Below are positions 1-12,273 of a stretch of DNA of 64,000 nt, piece after piece. Within the stretch, counting starts at the first letter, position 1, and every line of letters starts with the position of its first letter. Source of the DNA: Euphorbia lathyris (lineage: Eukaryota > Streptophyta > Magnoliopsida > Malpighiales > Euphorbiaceae); NCBI RefSeq assembly GCF_963576675.1, contig NC_088913.1:92069001-92133000 (forward strand), read 5' to 3'. A program made the position numbers and the translations under genes. Below the pieces are notes generated by a model that searched no databases, was not told the origin of the DNA, and saw nothing but the letters and a program-made list of their open reading frames with translations.

Positions 1-260
1 CTAAATTTCTTCGAAACAGGGGGCCGGAATCACCGTAACCTTAAATTTTATGGAGACAGAGGGGCCGAAACATCTCGTGGCCATAGTGGTTCCGACGGCT
101 GGAGGAGCCCGGCCCACTGTCTCCGCCCCTTCTTCGAAACAGGGGGGTCAGAATCACCGGAACCTTAAATTTTATGGAGACAGAGGGGCCGAAACATCTC
201 GTGGCCATAGTGTTCCGACGGCTGGAGGAGCCCGACCCCCTATCTCCGCCCCTTATGAGG
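1..260. mobile_element. hAT-like element end, tandemly repeated, cut by the window edge
   Basis: Two near-identical GC-rich copies of about 125 bp lie head to tail, each ending in a stretch like ctccgcccctt. Related sequence occurs at 15,666-15,730 (opposite strand) and 55,775-55,893, both at the ends of hAT-like elements. I infer an end of the same family that was duplicated. The open frames across it on both strands are translations of this repeat, not genes. Confidence 0.5.
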
Positions 261-327
261 ACATAGTTTTGATGGAGTTTTCGGATGTTTTTTTTAGTAA
301 CCAGTGGGTGCTCAAGCCTCCGTGAGT

Positions 328-1111
328 CTAGGGCTATAAATGAGCCAAGCTTGAGCATAGTGAAGCTATAAATGAGCCAAGCTTGAGCACAGTGAAGCTA
401 TGCTCGAAACCTTGCGAGCCAACTTGATTATAGATTCATGAACAAACTCAATTATAATATTTATGAACACATGATATTAAAATACGGATAAATAATTTAT
501 TAGTCCTCTCATTTTTAACTAACACTTTGTTTAGTCCATATATTTTAAAAACACATTATAAGGTCCATATCTTTTGTCAATATTAATAATTTGGTCTGTC
601 TGTCTATTTTTTTTTTTTTAGATTTTTAAGCATTATATTTGGCATAAAAAGATAGACAAAAAATAACAGAATAACATGGTCATTTTATATCGTACTATGA
701 TTGTCCTGAAATCCAAGATATGTTCAGTTAAAAATCTAAAAAATAAACAAAAATACCAAGTGGTTAATATTGACAAAAGATAGGGACCTTATAATGTGTT
801 TCTCAAAATAAATGGATAAAGCAGTGTGTTACGTGAAAATGTGGGGACTAATAAATTATTTACCTTTAAAACACTTCTATAAAGGAGAGAAATGTAAAAC
901 AATGTAATTTTGTATAAACTTTAGTTTTGTGGATTTCAAATCAATACAATTAATGAGTTGTTTGCGAGCGAAGTTCATAAACTGAATTAACGAGCTGGTT
1001 GCGAGCAAAATTCGTTAACAAGCTCAAATAATTCGTGAGTGAACTCCAATTCGTCAATTATCTAACGAGCAAAGCTTAACTCGGCTCGGTTCGATTACAG
1101 CTCTATATGAG
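328..1111. mobile_element. hAT-like MITE with TAGRGCTRTAA termini
   Basis: The left end (tagggctataaatgagcc) and the inverted right end (tagagctgtaatcgaacc) form an imperfect terminal inverted repeat. The interior is rich in gag-ct motifs (gagccaagctt, gcgagc). A second MITE (486-864) is nested inside. I did not find a convincing target duplication. Similar gagctcg-rich sequence lies inside KUP2 intron 2 (42,659-43,244). Confidence 0.45.
486..864. mobile_element. MITE, 'taaataatttattagtcc' family (copy 1)
   Basis: The ends ggataaataatttattagtc and its inverse at 845-864 are long inverted repeats. The arms (aaaacacattataaggt against accttataatgtgtttt) fold back along most of the length. The same family occurs at 4255-4628 with a perfect 9 bp target duplication. 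It is non-coding. Confidence 0.6.
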
Positions 1112-1170
1112 CCCCCTTAGACCAGTCACTGATATCTGCTAATTAAACCGTTTCAAGTCAATTGTGGTAT

Positions 1171-1637
1171 GGTCACTCAAGTTTAGTCATTATTACAACA
1201 TGATCATTAAACTTTAAAATATGACAATAAAATCATTAAAGTTTTGCTTTAGGTCACAATACAATTGTTTGCCAGGTGACATTGTAATGATGATGTGGAC
1301 GATTTATAAGAGAGTTTTATGCTATGCTATGTGTCAACCACGCATAAAATCGTTTTTCACATAGCATATATTTGTTTGCCAAGTACATTAAATTAAAAAA
1401 AAAATTAATAATATAGTTATAAACTCAAGTAAAATAAAATTACTAAAATTAACTGTAATTTGACCCACCTAATACATTTCGTAATTTTTACGAATCGTCC
1501 ACGTTATATTCTGGTGTTGCGTGGACACTAAATCGATCATTGTGACTTAGTCTGACGAGAACAAAATTTTAATGATTTTATTGTCCTATTTTAAAATTTA
1601 ATGATTATGTTGTGATAATAGTCAAACTTGAGTGACC
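1171..1637. mobile_element. Fold-back MITE (ggtcactcaag termini)
   Basis: About 45 bp at each end (ggtcactcaagtttagtcat and its inverse) are complementary. The interior is AT-rich with no coding potential. No target duplication is clear. Confidence 0.55.
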
Positions 1638-1764
1638 TAGGGTAGAACACAAATGTAATGAATTGGTATACGTGGTTATGTTTCAATTCGTGGTTATGTT
1701 TCAATTGATCTAAAGCTAACCTAGAAAATAAGAAGATAATTTAATAGTCTCTATATTTTTACCG

Positions 1765-2276
1765 TGTAAATTATATTTATGGCGATTGAGTTTTACCCAT
1801 TTTAATATTATGATCATTGAACTTCAATTTTTAACGGTATGATCACTAAACTTTACATTTTTTAATATTGATGGTCACTCAACTTTAACCAAGTCCACAA
1901 AATGACTGTTAACAACCTCAAAATGAAAATATTTAAAAATTAAAGTTGGTCAAAACGACATTTACCATAAAACCAAATTTTTTATTTTCCAAAATCACCT
2001 TTTTTGGAGCTTTCTTTCCCTAAAAATTCACTATCTCTCTCATAACCAAACAACACCTAAATAACCTCAAAACGAAATTTTTCAAGAATAAAAGTTCTTT
2101 AGAAATATTATTAACTCTTCGATTTTTTTTATTTCCAGACCGTCAATGGTCATTTTGAGCCGTTGAATGGCCACCGGTGTTAAAAAATGTAAAATTCAGT
2201 GGCCATACTGTTAAGAATTGAAATTCAGTGGTCATAATGTTAAATGGGTAAAGTCAATGGCGGGTGTAATTTATCC
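1765..2276. mobile_element. MITE M1 family, divergent copy
   Basis: This belongs to the family whose ends read ggtaaattacaccca-tggccactgaac, with an internal block mentioning accaaacaacacctaaatg. Here the right end has decayed to ggcgggtgtaatttatcc. Other copies: 2779-3279, 11,205-11,766, 14,576-14,936, 28,193-28,760, 40,422-40,841 and 40,850-41,313. Nine-base target duplications of better copies suggest Mutator-type mobilisation. Confidence 0.55.
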
Positions 2277-2533
2277 TATTTTTAACTAACATACTATTTA
2301 GTTCTAGTATTTCAATAATATATTATTTAGTCTTCAGCTTTTATTCTACTCAACAGTCAAATCTCTTCAATATTAGAATTATTAAAAATTTAATTCCTCT
2401 ATAATAGATTAAGCTGTTGAATAAAATAAAAATTAAGGATTAAATAATATATTATTAAAATATAAAAACTAAACGGTGTGATAGGTAAAACTGTCGGACT
2501 AATAAAAAAAATTGAATAAATATGAATTCAAAC

Positions 2534-5500
2534 CTTCAACATATGACTTGAAGAAATCCTTGTATGTCCCTCCAATTTTCCTTCTCAAAGCACCATACTG
2601 TTCAATGAGAAAACACAATTACAACAATTTTTAAAGGATAATAGTATAAATATTGATTCGTTATGAATTAAGAGCAATTTTATCTTTAACGTGATAATTA
2701 CAGATTTAATGTTAATAAATTGTGTAAATTTTAAACATCATTAAAAAAATCCATTATATTTAGTTAACAATGTTCTTCAGGGTAAATTACACCCATAGCC
2801 ACTGAACTTTACTCATTTAATATTATGGCCACTGAATTTCAATTCTTAACGGTATGATCACTAAACTTTACATTTTTTTTACCACCGGTGGCCACTCAAC
2901 ACCTTAAAACGACCATTGACGGTTTCAAAATAAAAAATTCAAAGAGTTAATGATATTCTAAGGAACTTTAATTCTTGAAAATTTTCGTTTTGAGGTCATT
3001 CAAGTGTTGTTTGGTTAGGAGAGAGAAAGTGGATTTTTAGAGAGAGAAAGCTCCAAAAAATGTGATTTTGGAAAATAAAAAAATATGATTTCATAGTAAA
3101 TGTCGTTCTGAGAAACTTTAATTCTTGAATATTTTAAGGTTGTTAACGGCATTTTGAGGAGTTAGTTAAAGTTGGCAGCCCACCGGTGTTATAAAGTGTA
3201 AAATTCAGTAAGAATTGAAGTTCAGTAGCCACAATATTAAAATTGGTAAAGTTTAGTGGCTATGGATTTAATTTATCCATGTTCTGCATCCACCAATGGA
3301 TACGTGGAGTAGGAGGACTTTAGCACAACTAGTTGTCGGAAAATGTTAAAAAAAGTTTTTATAAAAGCTACATATGGGTTTAATTTTTTTTTTTTTACAA
3401 AAAAACACAAAAAATATTAATTAAACACTCGTATATCACAAAAAAAATATGGATTTTGGTTCGGTTCGGTTACTAACCGAATCGAACTGTCGCTTAACCA
3501 AAAGTAAAATATATCTCAGTGTAGGAACCGAAACTAATTGATAACCGAATATTATATAATAAAAGAATCGATTTGATTCTGTTCAATTACTAACCGAAAT
3601 ATATAAATTTATAATTTAAATGTCTAAATTATAAAACTTTATGCTGGAAATTATATTTATTTATAAAACAAAACTGTGTCAAGTTTCTTACAAACAAAAA
3701 TAGTGAATGGACATAAAATTAAAATGCAATGGGCTTATAGGTGTATCGGCTTTTTTTTTTTTTTTTAATTAAGGGCTCCCTAGATAAATATTAGAGTCAA
3801 TTACATAAATATCATAATTAAGTGCAAAATTACAACTAAATCGTATCTCCAAACTTAATTCTTAATATGTCATTATTTTCTATATATTATGATTTTACAC
3901 TATAATTTAAAAACTTTAGACTCCAATTCATAAATCATAAACCATATTTTAATTTATAAATTTCAACTCTTAAATTATATTAAAAGTACTGATTTTACTA
4001 GTTTGGCACAATAAAAAATTATGATTTGATATAGTTGTAAATAGTTTTTGAAAGATGAATTTTTGTGTAATTTTCCCATATTATAATTAACTATAAAATT
4101 ACTACTTAATCATATTACCAAATTTAATTCGGAATATGACATATTCTATTTATAATAAATAAAGTATGTTTTTACATTCTAATTTAAAAAATTTAAACCC
4201 TAATTCATATTATATTCTAATTTATAAACTCTAATTCTTAAAACATATTAAAAAGAGTAAATAATTTATTAGTCCCCTAGTTTTTACCTAATATATTGTT
4301 TAGTCTCCCTATTTTGAAAAACACATTATAAGGTTTCTATTTTTTACCAATATTAACTCTTTGATCTTTTTGTCTAGTGTTTTTAGACTTGTAATCATTA
4401 TATTTTAGCATAAACAGATATATATAACAAAGTAACATGGTCAACTTGTATTGTATCTTGGTTGTCTTAAAAGCTAAGATATGTTCGGTTGAAAATCTAA
4501 AATAATAGATAAAAGGACCATAATATTAATGTTGGCAAAAGATAAAGACCTTAAAATGTGTTTTTCAAAATAGATGGACTAAACAATATGTTAGGTAAAA
4601 AACTAGGGAACTAATAAATTATTTATCTTATTAAAAATAATGATTTTATTGGTTTGACATATAAAAAAATATGACTTGCAATAATTGTAAATTGTTTTTT
4701 AAAAGTGTATTTTCATATAATTTTTTTTTTAGGTTTACTCAGTATACTATTTGATTTCGGTTAAATCAATATATTCTACAAAATAACCGAAATGGTAACC
4801 AATTATTAAACTAAGCCTTCATAAAAATCGAACCGAATCAGAGTCAAAGAAACCGAACCAAATTAAAATTTCGGTTTGGTTATCAATTTGGTCTTTGGTT
4901 ATTTTGCACAATCCTACAAAAAAGCTCTCCAAACACCTCCTATCAGTGAATTCTGAAACTGTCACTATCTGCCTATTTGAGTTTCTATAATAGACAAATA
5001 TTTTTTTTTGTTCATACTTATAGAACACATGATAAAAATCTAAACAAAATAGTACTAACATGATGTCATGTATATGATAAAATTCATGACCAATGAGAGT
5101 CGTACATCTTAAAATTAAAAGTAAATAATTTATTAATTCTTATTTTTTTATCTAATATAGTGGTTAGTTCTCATATTTTAATAGTGCTTTTTAGTCGTAT
5201 AACTTTTATTATATTCAACTGTTTAGTTCCTTAAATATTTAAATTATTAAATAGTTTAGTCTCTCAAATATTTAAATCATTAAACAATTGAATATAACAA
5301 AAGGTAAATATTAAACAGTATATTATTAAAATATGAGGACTAAAAAGTGTGTTAAGTAAAAATGTAAACATTGATAAACTATTGGCATAACAGACTCCTA
5401 AACTAAAACTTTAAAGTCAATTAAGATCTTAAACTATCAAAATCATTAATTAGGTCCTTCAGCTAAGCAAGAATCGTCAATTGAGTCCTCATCTTATCCT

Positions 5501-7616
5501 AAAATCAGAAACTATGACTATTTCACATGGACTGTAATGATTTATGTGTTTGCTCAAATAGTTTGGTGAAAGACGGTCTGAAACTGTTCAACCGAATGAT
5601 TTTTTATGAGGACCAATTGATGATTTTTTGCATAAACTAAAACTTCAAAGTTAATTAGGATCTTAAACTACCAAAATCATCAATTAAATCTTTGAGCTAT
5701 GGCAACGGGTAGTATACCCGCAGGTAGTGACAATCCTAATCTCTTATCCGTTTATTTTTTCGTTACCCGTCCCATTTGAATCGCGGGTACCCTTTCCCGT
5801 TAAAAACCAATACATAAAACAAAAAGTATTACAAATTTAAAATGATAAATTTAGTAAATCATCCATAAATAATTTATCTACAAATTTAACTAATATTCCA
5901 AATTCAAAAATTCTATATCAACCTTAATCAATAAAGATAAATTGGTTTAGTGTTTAAAGTCAAATATATGGCAGGTACCGAGTAACGGGTATCTTAGAGG
6001 ACCGTCTCACACTCATCACAGGTAATTTTTTTAAGCGCACATATCTGTCTCATAGCTTTTTATATAGAGTACGGATAATCCCATTAGTAGGGGTGAGCAG
6101 AACCGGATTGAAAACCCAAAGACCAAAAAAACCGGACCGAAAAAATCGAATTATAATTTGGTTTGGTTCGTTCCTAATTTTTAAGTTAGTTTAGTTTTCA
6201 GTCTGGTTTGGTTTGGTCCGGTCCAAAACTGAACAAAACCAAACCAAAATACAATATGTACTACTTTTAGTTTTAAAGTTTTAAATTAATTAACTAATTA
6301 TATATAGAAAAGAAAAACAATTAAATATGTTTTTTTTTCTGTCAACTAATTATATATACAAAAGAAAAGCTAATTATATATGATTATTGTCTTTATATAA
6401 TTGTTTAGTTAGTCAAGACACAAGTAGTTGTAGGTCTCTAGTGCTTTATTTGGTCTAAATATAAATCAAACCAGACCGAACTGAAATAATTCGATTCGAT
6501 CCAGACCAAACCGAATTATAATTTGGTTTGGTTTTTAAAAATAGAAGTAATTTGGTTCTGTCCAACTCGGTTTGGTTCGGTTTTTAAACCAAACCGGACC
6601 ATGCTCACTCATACCATTAGGATCGGGTAGTTTCGAGTACTCATTGTCATCCCTATCTGAAACTGTTCAACCCAATAAATTCCGATGAGGACTCAATTAA
6701 TGATTTTTACTTAAAACCAATGTTTTGAAAACCGGACCGGATCGGCTAGTCGAACCATGAACCAGTCAAGTATCCGATCTGGTTTTAGTTATACAGGTTT
6801 AACTATATCAGACCGCATCAAACCGGGATCGAACCGCGAATCAGTATTGAACCAGTGAATAGGATTGAACCTGGTTTTTTTGCTATTTGTTGAAAAAAAA
6901 TATTGAATTAAAGAAAAAACTAAAAAATTAGACATTAGCATATTTAATTTTAATTTAACTTATTGTGTTAAACTATGAGTTTAATTTTAGATGTGTGAAT
7001 TTTTAATTAATGTGTTAAATTAAGAATTGGTCATAATGTGTGAATTTTTATATTATTTATATGCATTTTTAATTTTTAATTAATACGTTAACTGAAAAAT
7101 TATTTATTATATGAATGAAATTTTTAATTTTATATTCAATGAAATATAATTTTATTTTATATATATATAGTTATCAGATTGAACCAGTCTGGTTCAACCG
7201 ATTGAACTTATTAAATTTTAAACCAGTTGTCTCACCGGTTTAACGTCCAGTCCGGTTTTCAAAACATTGCTTAAAACGACTGCCCGAAAACCAAAAATTA
7301 AAAACACACTTACTTGTTCCCTAGTCATTCTGGTGCCGGAAGTGGTATTTTCTCTAGCTTCTTCAAGAAGTTCAGCATCTTTTTCCGACCGAACTTGAGA
7401 GAAATCCAGAGCTTCAGTTACACTGCTAAACAAAGATTGTTTATTCTTTTTCTTCTTGTCCTTCTTATTTTCGTTGCCGCCGTCGTCCGATTTCGTCGCA
7501 AAAACTCTCAAGTTATTATTATTATAATAATAACCTCTCTGAAACCTATTTTCTGATGAATAAATTGGAGTGAAACAGTTTTGAGATAAGGGAAGAAGAA
7601 GAGTTCTAACTCCCAT
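2534..7616 (-). CDS. Plastid-targeted conserved plant protein, exons 1-2 (3' part outside window)
   Basis: Exon 1 runs 7616 to 7314 (101 codons, phase 0) and ends at a perfect GTAAGT donor. Exon 2 runs 2597 to 2534, after a ttgaacag acceptor, and ends in phase 1 before gtttga. Joined, the junction reads ...MTREQ|YGALRRKIGGTYKDFFK. Residues 1-40 have a transit-peptide look (Leu, Ser, Asn-rich, few acids), followed by an Asp/Lys-rich linker at residues 43-60. From memory, a small conserved plant plastid family has this EQYG-LRRKIGGTYKDFFK core, followed by a Cys-containing C-terminal part. I do not know its function. No sequence for the C-terminal part is present in 1-2533, so it should lie left of the window. 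The 4.7 kb intron is almost entirely MITEs. Exon calls are strong; the function is unknown. Confidence 0.72.
2779..3279. mobile_element. MITE M1 family in the plastid-gene intron flank
   Basis: Complementary ends (agggtaaattacaccca... and ...ggatttaatttatcc) are flanked by atgttcttc (2770-2778) and atgttctgc (3280-3288), a 9 bp target duplication with one mismatch, as expected for Mutator-type elements. It lies upstream of exon 2, inside the intron of the plastid gene. Confidence 0.65.
3445..4905. mobile_element. Decayed repeat rich in ggttcggttcggtt, with a nested MITE
   Basis: Both flanks of this AT-rich stretch carry runs of aaccgaa/ttcggtt (3457-3500 and 4840-4900), the composition of another hAT-like MITE family seen at 6089-6613. 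The MITE at 4255-4628 is inserted in it. I see no gene; the boundaries are approximate. Confidence 0.35.
4255..4628. mobile_element. MITE, 'taaataatttattagtcc' family (copy 2)
   Basis: Inverted ends are flanked by tattaaaaa on both sides (4246-4254 and 4629-4637), a perfect 9 bp target duplication. Length is 374 bp, non-coding, and homologous to 486-864. Confidence 0.75.
4906..6088. other. Intronic AT-rich DNA without a recognisable gene
   Basis: This part of the plastid-gene intron holds further decayed inverted-repeat blocks: 5115-5375 (aattatttaattc / gtctctcaaata arms) and 5388-5700 (aactaaaactttaaagtcaatt repeated). No coding frame longer than noise was seen. Confidence 0.5.
6089..6613. 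mobile_element. hAT-like MITE (aggggtgagc termini)
   Basis: The left end aggggtgagcagaaccgg pairs with the inverted right end tatgagtgagcatggtccgg. Flanks are ccattagt (6081-6088) and ccattagg (6614-6621), an 8 bp duplication with one mismatch. The interior is dominated by aaaccgg/ccaaacc runs. Confidence 0.55.
6718..7269. mobile_element. hAT-like MITE next to the exon 1 donor
   Basis: The termini read caatgttttgaaaaccgga at the left and the same sequence inverted at the right (one difference in about 23 bases). A perfect 8 bp target duplication cttaaaac flanks it (6710-6717 and 7270-7277). Its right edge is only 44 bp from the GTAAGT donor of the plastid gene's exon 1. Confidence 0.75.
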
Positions 7617-7775
7617 TTTTTTGGAATTTTTTTCTTTCTTTGTTTTCGAATTTAATTAAGGTTACTGTTTTTATTTAGTCAAATGTGGCTGTTCTGAGCC
7701 GATAAATCAGAGCCACTCACAATTTTTTTGGTGGCTAGAGAAAAACTACGTGGCTCTTTATCATTCAGAGGAGAA

Positions 7776-8141
7776 ATTGAATTTAATTTTGGCTTAAATT
7801 TGGATGAGAGTTGCAAAAATTGTTATCCTCTTGTTAGATATAAGGTTCCTGTTATCTCTGTAAATAGATTCTTATCTGGTTAGATTTTCAATTTGTCTAT
7901 AACTCTAGTTATGTAGAGTTCTAATACGATTATACTTGTGTATTGTATTCCTATACAAACTACTATTGGCTCTACTATAAATAGACCTGTCTATGGGTCG
8001 GACTGGACTGGACCTATCGGGTTTTTAGGAAAAAATGTTCAGTCTAAGTCCAGTCCGACCCATGGACAGGTCTATCCTTATACGAGGAGGATAACGATTT
8101 TTGCAACTCTCATCCAAATTTAAGCCAAAATTAAATTCAAT
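7776..8141. repeat. 55 bp inverted repeat upstream of the plastid gene
   Basis: Arms 7776-7830 and 8087-8141 are reverse complements with a single mismatch. Between them lies a second, shorter inverted pair (gggtcggactggact at about 7996 and agtccagtccgaccc at about 8048). The repeat begins 160 bp upstream of the ATG at 7616 and so lies in the likely promoter or leader region of the plastid gene. Confidence 0.75.
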
Positions 8142-8938
8142 TTTGATTAACTAAAAAACAAAACGAACACAGAAAAACATATGTACAATAAAACTAGAAA
8201 TTAAAAGGAAAGAGTTAAACAAATTTGAGGCTTGTATTAACAGTTTTCTTAAGACAGATGTCGTCACTATCGACGATTGTCTCCCAGGATATAACAGATT
8301 ACGCGAGCGAGCTCAAACCGTGTGTAGGCTCGTTATCACCGGAGTAAGAAAATAAGAACACTATGAACAGATAGAGAACATAAATATTCAGAGAATATTT
8401 ATTTTATCAACAATTTTTCAATCACTTGTGAATTTGACAATCCATTCTATATAAATAGAATTCGAAATGATGTCTTTTCACGAACGAATACGACTGTACA
8501 CGAACAGACACGACTGTTTGTGTACGAACACGACTGTTCACGAAGGACACGACTGTTCATGAAAGGAGGTATTTATTGGTATTTAAATTAATATATAATT
8601 TTATTCCAAATTTTCCAACACATTCCAGTCCAGTCCACTATTAATTTAGACAGGCTTGGACCGGGCTTGACTGGATAGGTTTATATATGGGTAATTAGTA
8701 TCGGTGGTCACAAAAGTTTAGACAATGTTTCTAAAAGGTCATGAAAGTTTAATTTGTCTAAATAAAATCACTTAATTTTGTTTTGTCAATTTGGACGTTT
8801 TTCGATCATTTTTTCGTCGAAATTGCTCACGTGGCATCTAATCACATATTAACACCATGTAACATAATAAAAAAGTTTAACCACAAATTAACTCAAGTAA
8901 ATAAGGATTGTTAATTAAAATTTTAATCATAAATTTAA
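8142..8938. other. No gene; short tandem repeat and possible LTR debris
   Basis: Between 8479 and 8565 the phrase cacgaa-nnn-acacgactgt is repeated about four times. On the minus strand the segment contains a TATA-like ctatttatatag (near 8450), which would fit a solo LTR, but I could not define LTR ends. A fragment of the ggactggact repeat recurs near 8628. Confidence 0.3.
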
Positions 8939-8956
8939 ATTAACCTACATGGCATA

Positions 8957-9144
8957 AAGGACGGTCCAGTGCACTACGCGTCCCCGCTGAGCGAGGGTCC
9001 GAGGAGAGATTCCACCACAAGGATGTCTTGGGGGTAAGCCTTCCCCTGCCAATTTAATTGGCAAGAGGCCGCTCCTAAGACTCAAACCCGTGACCTCTTG
9101 GTCACACGACAACAACGTTTACCGCTGCGCCAAGGCTCGCCCTC
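8957..9144 (-). mobile_element. Au-type tRNA-derived SINE
   Basis: On the minus strand the element starts with agccttggcgcagcggtaaa (Pol III A box) and carries a B-box-like ggtcacgggtttgagtct, then cctcttgccaattaaattgg and a GC-rich tail region, matching the Au SINE organisation known from plants. It is flanked by an 18 bp perfect target duplication, attaacctacatggcata (8939-8956 and 9145-9162). Fragments of the same SINE lie at 33,508 and 37,068. Confidence 0.88.
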
Positions 9145-9418
9145 ATTAACCTACATGGCATATCGAATATTAATTAAAATGTGTAGTTACATTTTTTTTA
9201 ATATGATAGGTGACATTGAGATGCCATGTGAATAATTTCGGCAAAAAAAAATGATCGAAAAGCATCCAAAACAACTTTATTGGAACAAAAAAAAAACAAA
9301 CTTAAGTGATTTTATTAAGACAAATTAAATTTTTGTGACCTTTTGGAGAATTGTCCAATATTTTGTTACCATCGGTGCTAATTACCCCATATGTGGTGAT
9401 ATTTTGACGGGATAAGGT

Positions 9419-9887
9419 ACAAAAATACTACATTTACAAACATGAGCAATTTTACCCATAACGTATAAAATGGTTCAGTTTTACCACTAACGTTGACAAG
9501 TTAGATCAATTTCAAATATTAACATTAAAACACATATATTTTTATAATAGAATTATAGATTAATATTTATAAATATTTGATTTTTTTCCAACTCATACAA
9601 AAGGCAGTATATTTACAAAAAAAAAAAAATTCACGTCTAATCATATGTTTGTGATTTGTTACTAATGATAAATAAAATAATGCACATTTGAAGTGTAGAT
9701 GACAAGATTCATAACCGATAAGATAGTTTGATGAATTATTTCTCAAATTGACCCAACTTGTCAATGTTAATTAGGAATAAAATTTCTCTTGGTTGCCAAC
9801 TTTAGGGGTAAAATCGCACTATTTTAGACGTTAGAGGTAAAATTATTCCTGGTTGTAAACATTAGGTGTATTTTTACACATTATCTC
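9419..9887. mobile_element. MITE M2 family (ggataaggtgcaaaaat termini), divergent
   Basis: The inverted ends gggataaggtacaaaaata / tatttttacacattatct carry internal phrases (ggtaaaattgctcct, gacaagttgggtcaattt) shared with 13,090-13,654, 26,425-27,010 and 35,578-35,932. Flanks tattttgac (9410-9418) and tactttgac (9888-9896) make a 9 bp duplication with one mismatch. Non-coding. Confidence 0.6.
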
Positions 9888-11204
9888 TACTTTGACATGT
9901 CACACGTCTTAAAATTTATTTATCACATATATTTTTTTTATGTGAAAATAATTAATTAGATTAAGAAAACCTTAAACTAAAATCTATCAAGTTAAGTGTC
10001 AAAATATTATCACGTGTCAATAAAATAATAGTTCTGTTAAGTCTCTCTTCAAATTGAATGAAATTTCACCAATTGGAATAAATTAGATACCAAATGTGAC
10101 CAAATAATAGATCAAAGATTAAATGACAAAATAGTGGTTTAAGTCTTTAATATTTTAGGATAAGGTATCAAAATGGTCTTAGGACTCGTTTGTTTTACCT
10201 ACTGTTTGTTGTTGTTGTTTGCTATTGGAAAAGGCTGATTTTCCAAAAAACGGAGATTTCCTGCTTTTGTAAATGCTACTTTTCATGTGTAAGAGGCAAA
10301 CATGATAGGCAAATTATTAGAAGCATTCGGTTCTCCATGTCAAATTGAGAACCTCTCATACATATTTTGACACGTGTAACACAGACTCACATATATTATA
10401 AGAGACCCCACTATTTTAATTATTACGTGGGATCACACTACACGTGTCCAAATGTGAATTAGGGGTCTTCCGAGTTATATGAAAGACCGGGTGTTTAATA
10501 TAAGAACTCAACAAAATGTCGCTAACCAAACACTTAAAACTTTCCATTTTGAGGTGAAAAGTCAAACAGAGACATGAAAATGAACAATCAAACCTCATCT
10601 TAAAGTTATTGGAGAAATGTCAATTTACTTCATGTACAAAATAGCACTAGTTTAAACCCAATATTTATGAAATTGTGTAAAATGATTTAATTGACACAAT
10701 TTTATAAACTTAAGTGGTACTCATACAATTTCATCGTTGAAATTAAATTGGTATTATTTTATACGTGGAGTCAAATTAACATTTCTCTAATAATCTTAAG
10801 GTGAGTACCTTATCTCTAATTTTAAAAGTTGGGTCGAATACTGAGCAAATTATTAGAAGCATTCGGTTCTCCATATGAAACAGATGATCTTTCATACATA
10901 TATTGTCATATGTAATATAGACCCATATATATTATAAAAGATCTTATTGTTTTAATTATTAATCAGGATTATAATATACGTGTCCAAATATAAATTGAGG
11001 GTTCTTCAAATAAGATGAAAACTGGATAGTTAATATAAGAATAATATCTTTGAAGATTTAGTTGTTTGTGGCTAGGATTTCATTTCTGGGAAGACTTAAA
11101 ATAAAATAAAGAAAAGGGATGGATAAAGTGAAAGAAAAAAAAGAATTGCTTTTAAGGTTATTGTCAGTTTGAGCTCCACGTATAAAATAGCATGAATTTA
11201 GCTC

Positions 11205-11766
11205 TAACGACACATGTGATTATTAAATTTTGCCCATTTTAATATTATGATTATTGAACTTCAATTCTTAATAGTATGACCATTGAATTTTACCCTTTTT
11301 AATATCGATGACAACTCAATTTTAACTAACTTCTCAAAATGACCGCTAACGACCTCAAAGTGAAAATATTCAAGAATTAAAGTTGTTCAGAACGACGTTT
11401 ACCATGAAACCACATTTTTTATTTTTCAAAATTACATTTTTTGGAGTTTTTTCTCTCTAAAAATTTACCTCCTAACCAAACACCACCTAAATGACCTCAA
11501 AACAAAAAATTTCAAGAATCAAAGTTCATTAGAATATCATTAACTCTTCAAATTTTTTATTTTAAGACCACCAATGGTCGTTGAGGTGTTGAGTGACCAC
11601 CAGTGTTAAAAATTGTAAAGTTCGGTAGTCATACTGTTAAGAATTGAAATTCAGTGACCACCAGTGTTAAAAATTGTAAAGTTCGGTAGTCATACTGTTA
11701 AGAATTGAAGTTCAGTGGCCACAGTGTTAAAATGATAAAGCTAAGTGACCATGGATGTAATTTACC
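11205..11766. mobile_element. MITE M1 family with an internal duplication
   Basis: A typical M1 interior is present. Near the right end a block of about 60 bp (ccaccagtgttaaaaattgt...) is present twice in tandem (11,598 and 11,657). The left end is degraded. The copy-2 equivalent of this interval in the segmental duplication does not carry it, so it is probably a private insertion in copy 1. Confidence 0.5.
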
Positions 11767-12273
11767 CTATTATATGATTATAGCCTCATCTTATTGACAC
11801 AATTTAACCTTAGTATGGACTCAATTTCATAAACGTAGCCATCTTATAAATATTGAGGTTAAATTGGTGTTATTTCATACTTGAGGGTCAAATTGATAGT
11901 TTCCAATAATTTTAAGTCATTTAGTTACACTATATCAAAGTCGAAAAGCAATTTATCAGTTATTTTTCTCTGTTTATGTATTCCATTTTGCTATTTAATT
12001 CATAATCCATATCATTTCAAGTCGTCATCTTTTGCCAATTGATCATAAAAAAAAATGAATTTTATTTTAATTATTATTTTGAAATTTCTCTTTTCAAATA
12101 CTATTTTTTATAATGAATTATATGAAAGAATTGATTGGATAATGATATGGTAAATAATATTAGTCGGTCCTTCAGGTGGTTCTAAAAAAGCCCATGGTGG
12201 GCCGACCCATCTTGGGTCCCCAAAAAGTGTCATTTAAGAAATGAGATTTCATACCTCATATATACGTTAAATC

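Noticed and set aside
41..358. Open frames on both strands of about 90-105 codons
   Set aside because: They are translations of two tandem GC-rich hAT-end repeats and share the same repeated peptide.
8957..9144. A tRNA gene suggested by A and B box motifs
   Set aside because: The boxes belong to an Au SINE with a target duplication. No cloverleaf or CCA-adjacent acceptor stem can be drawn.
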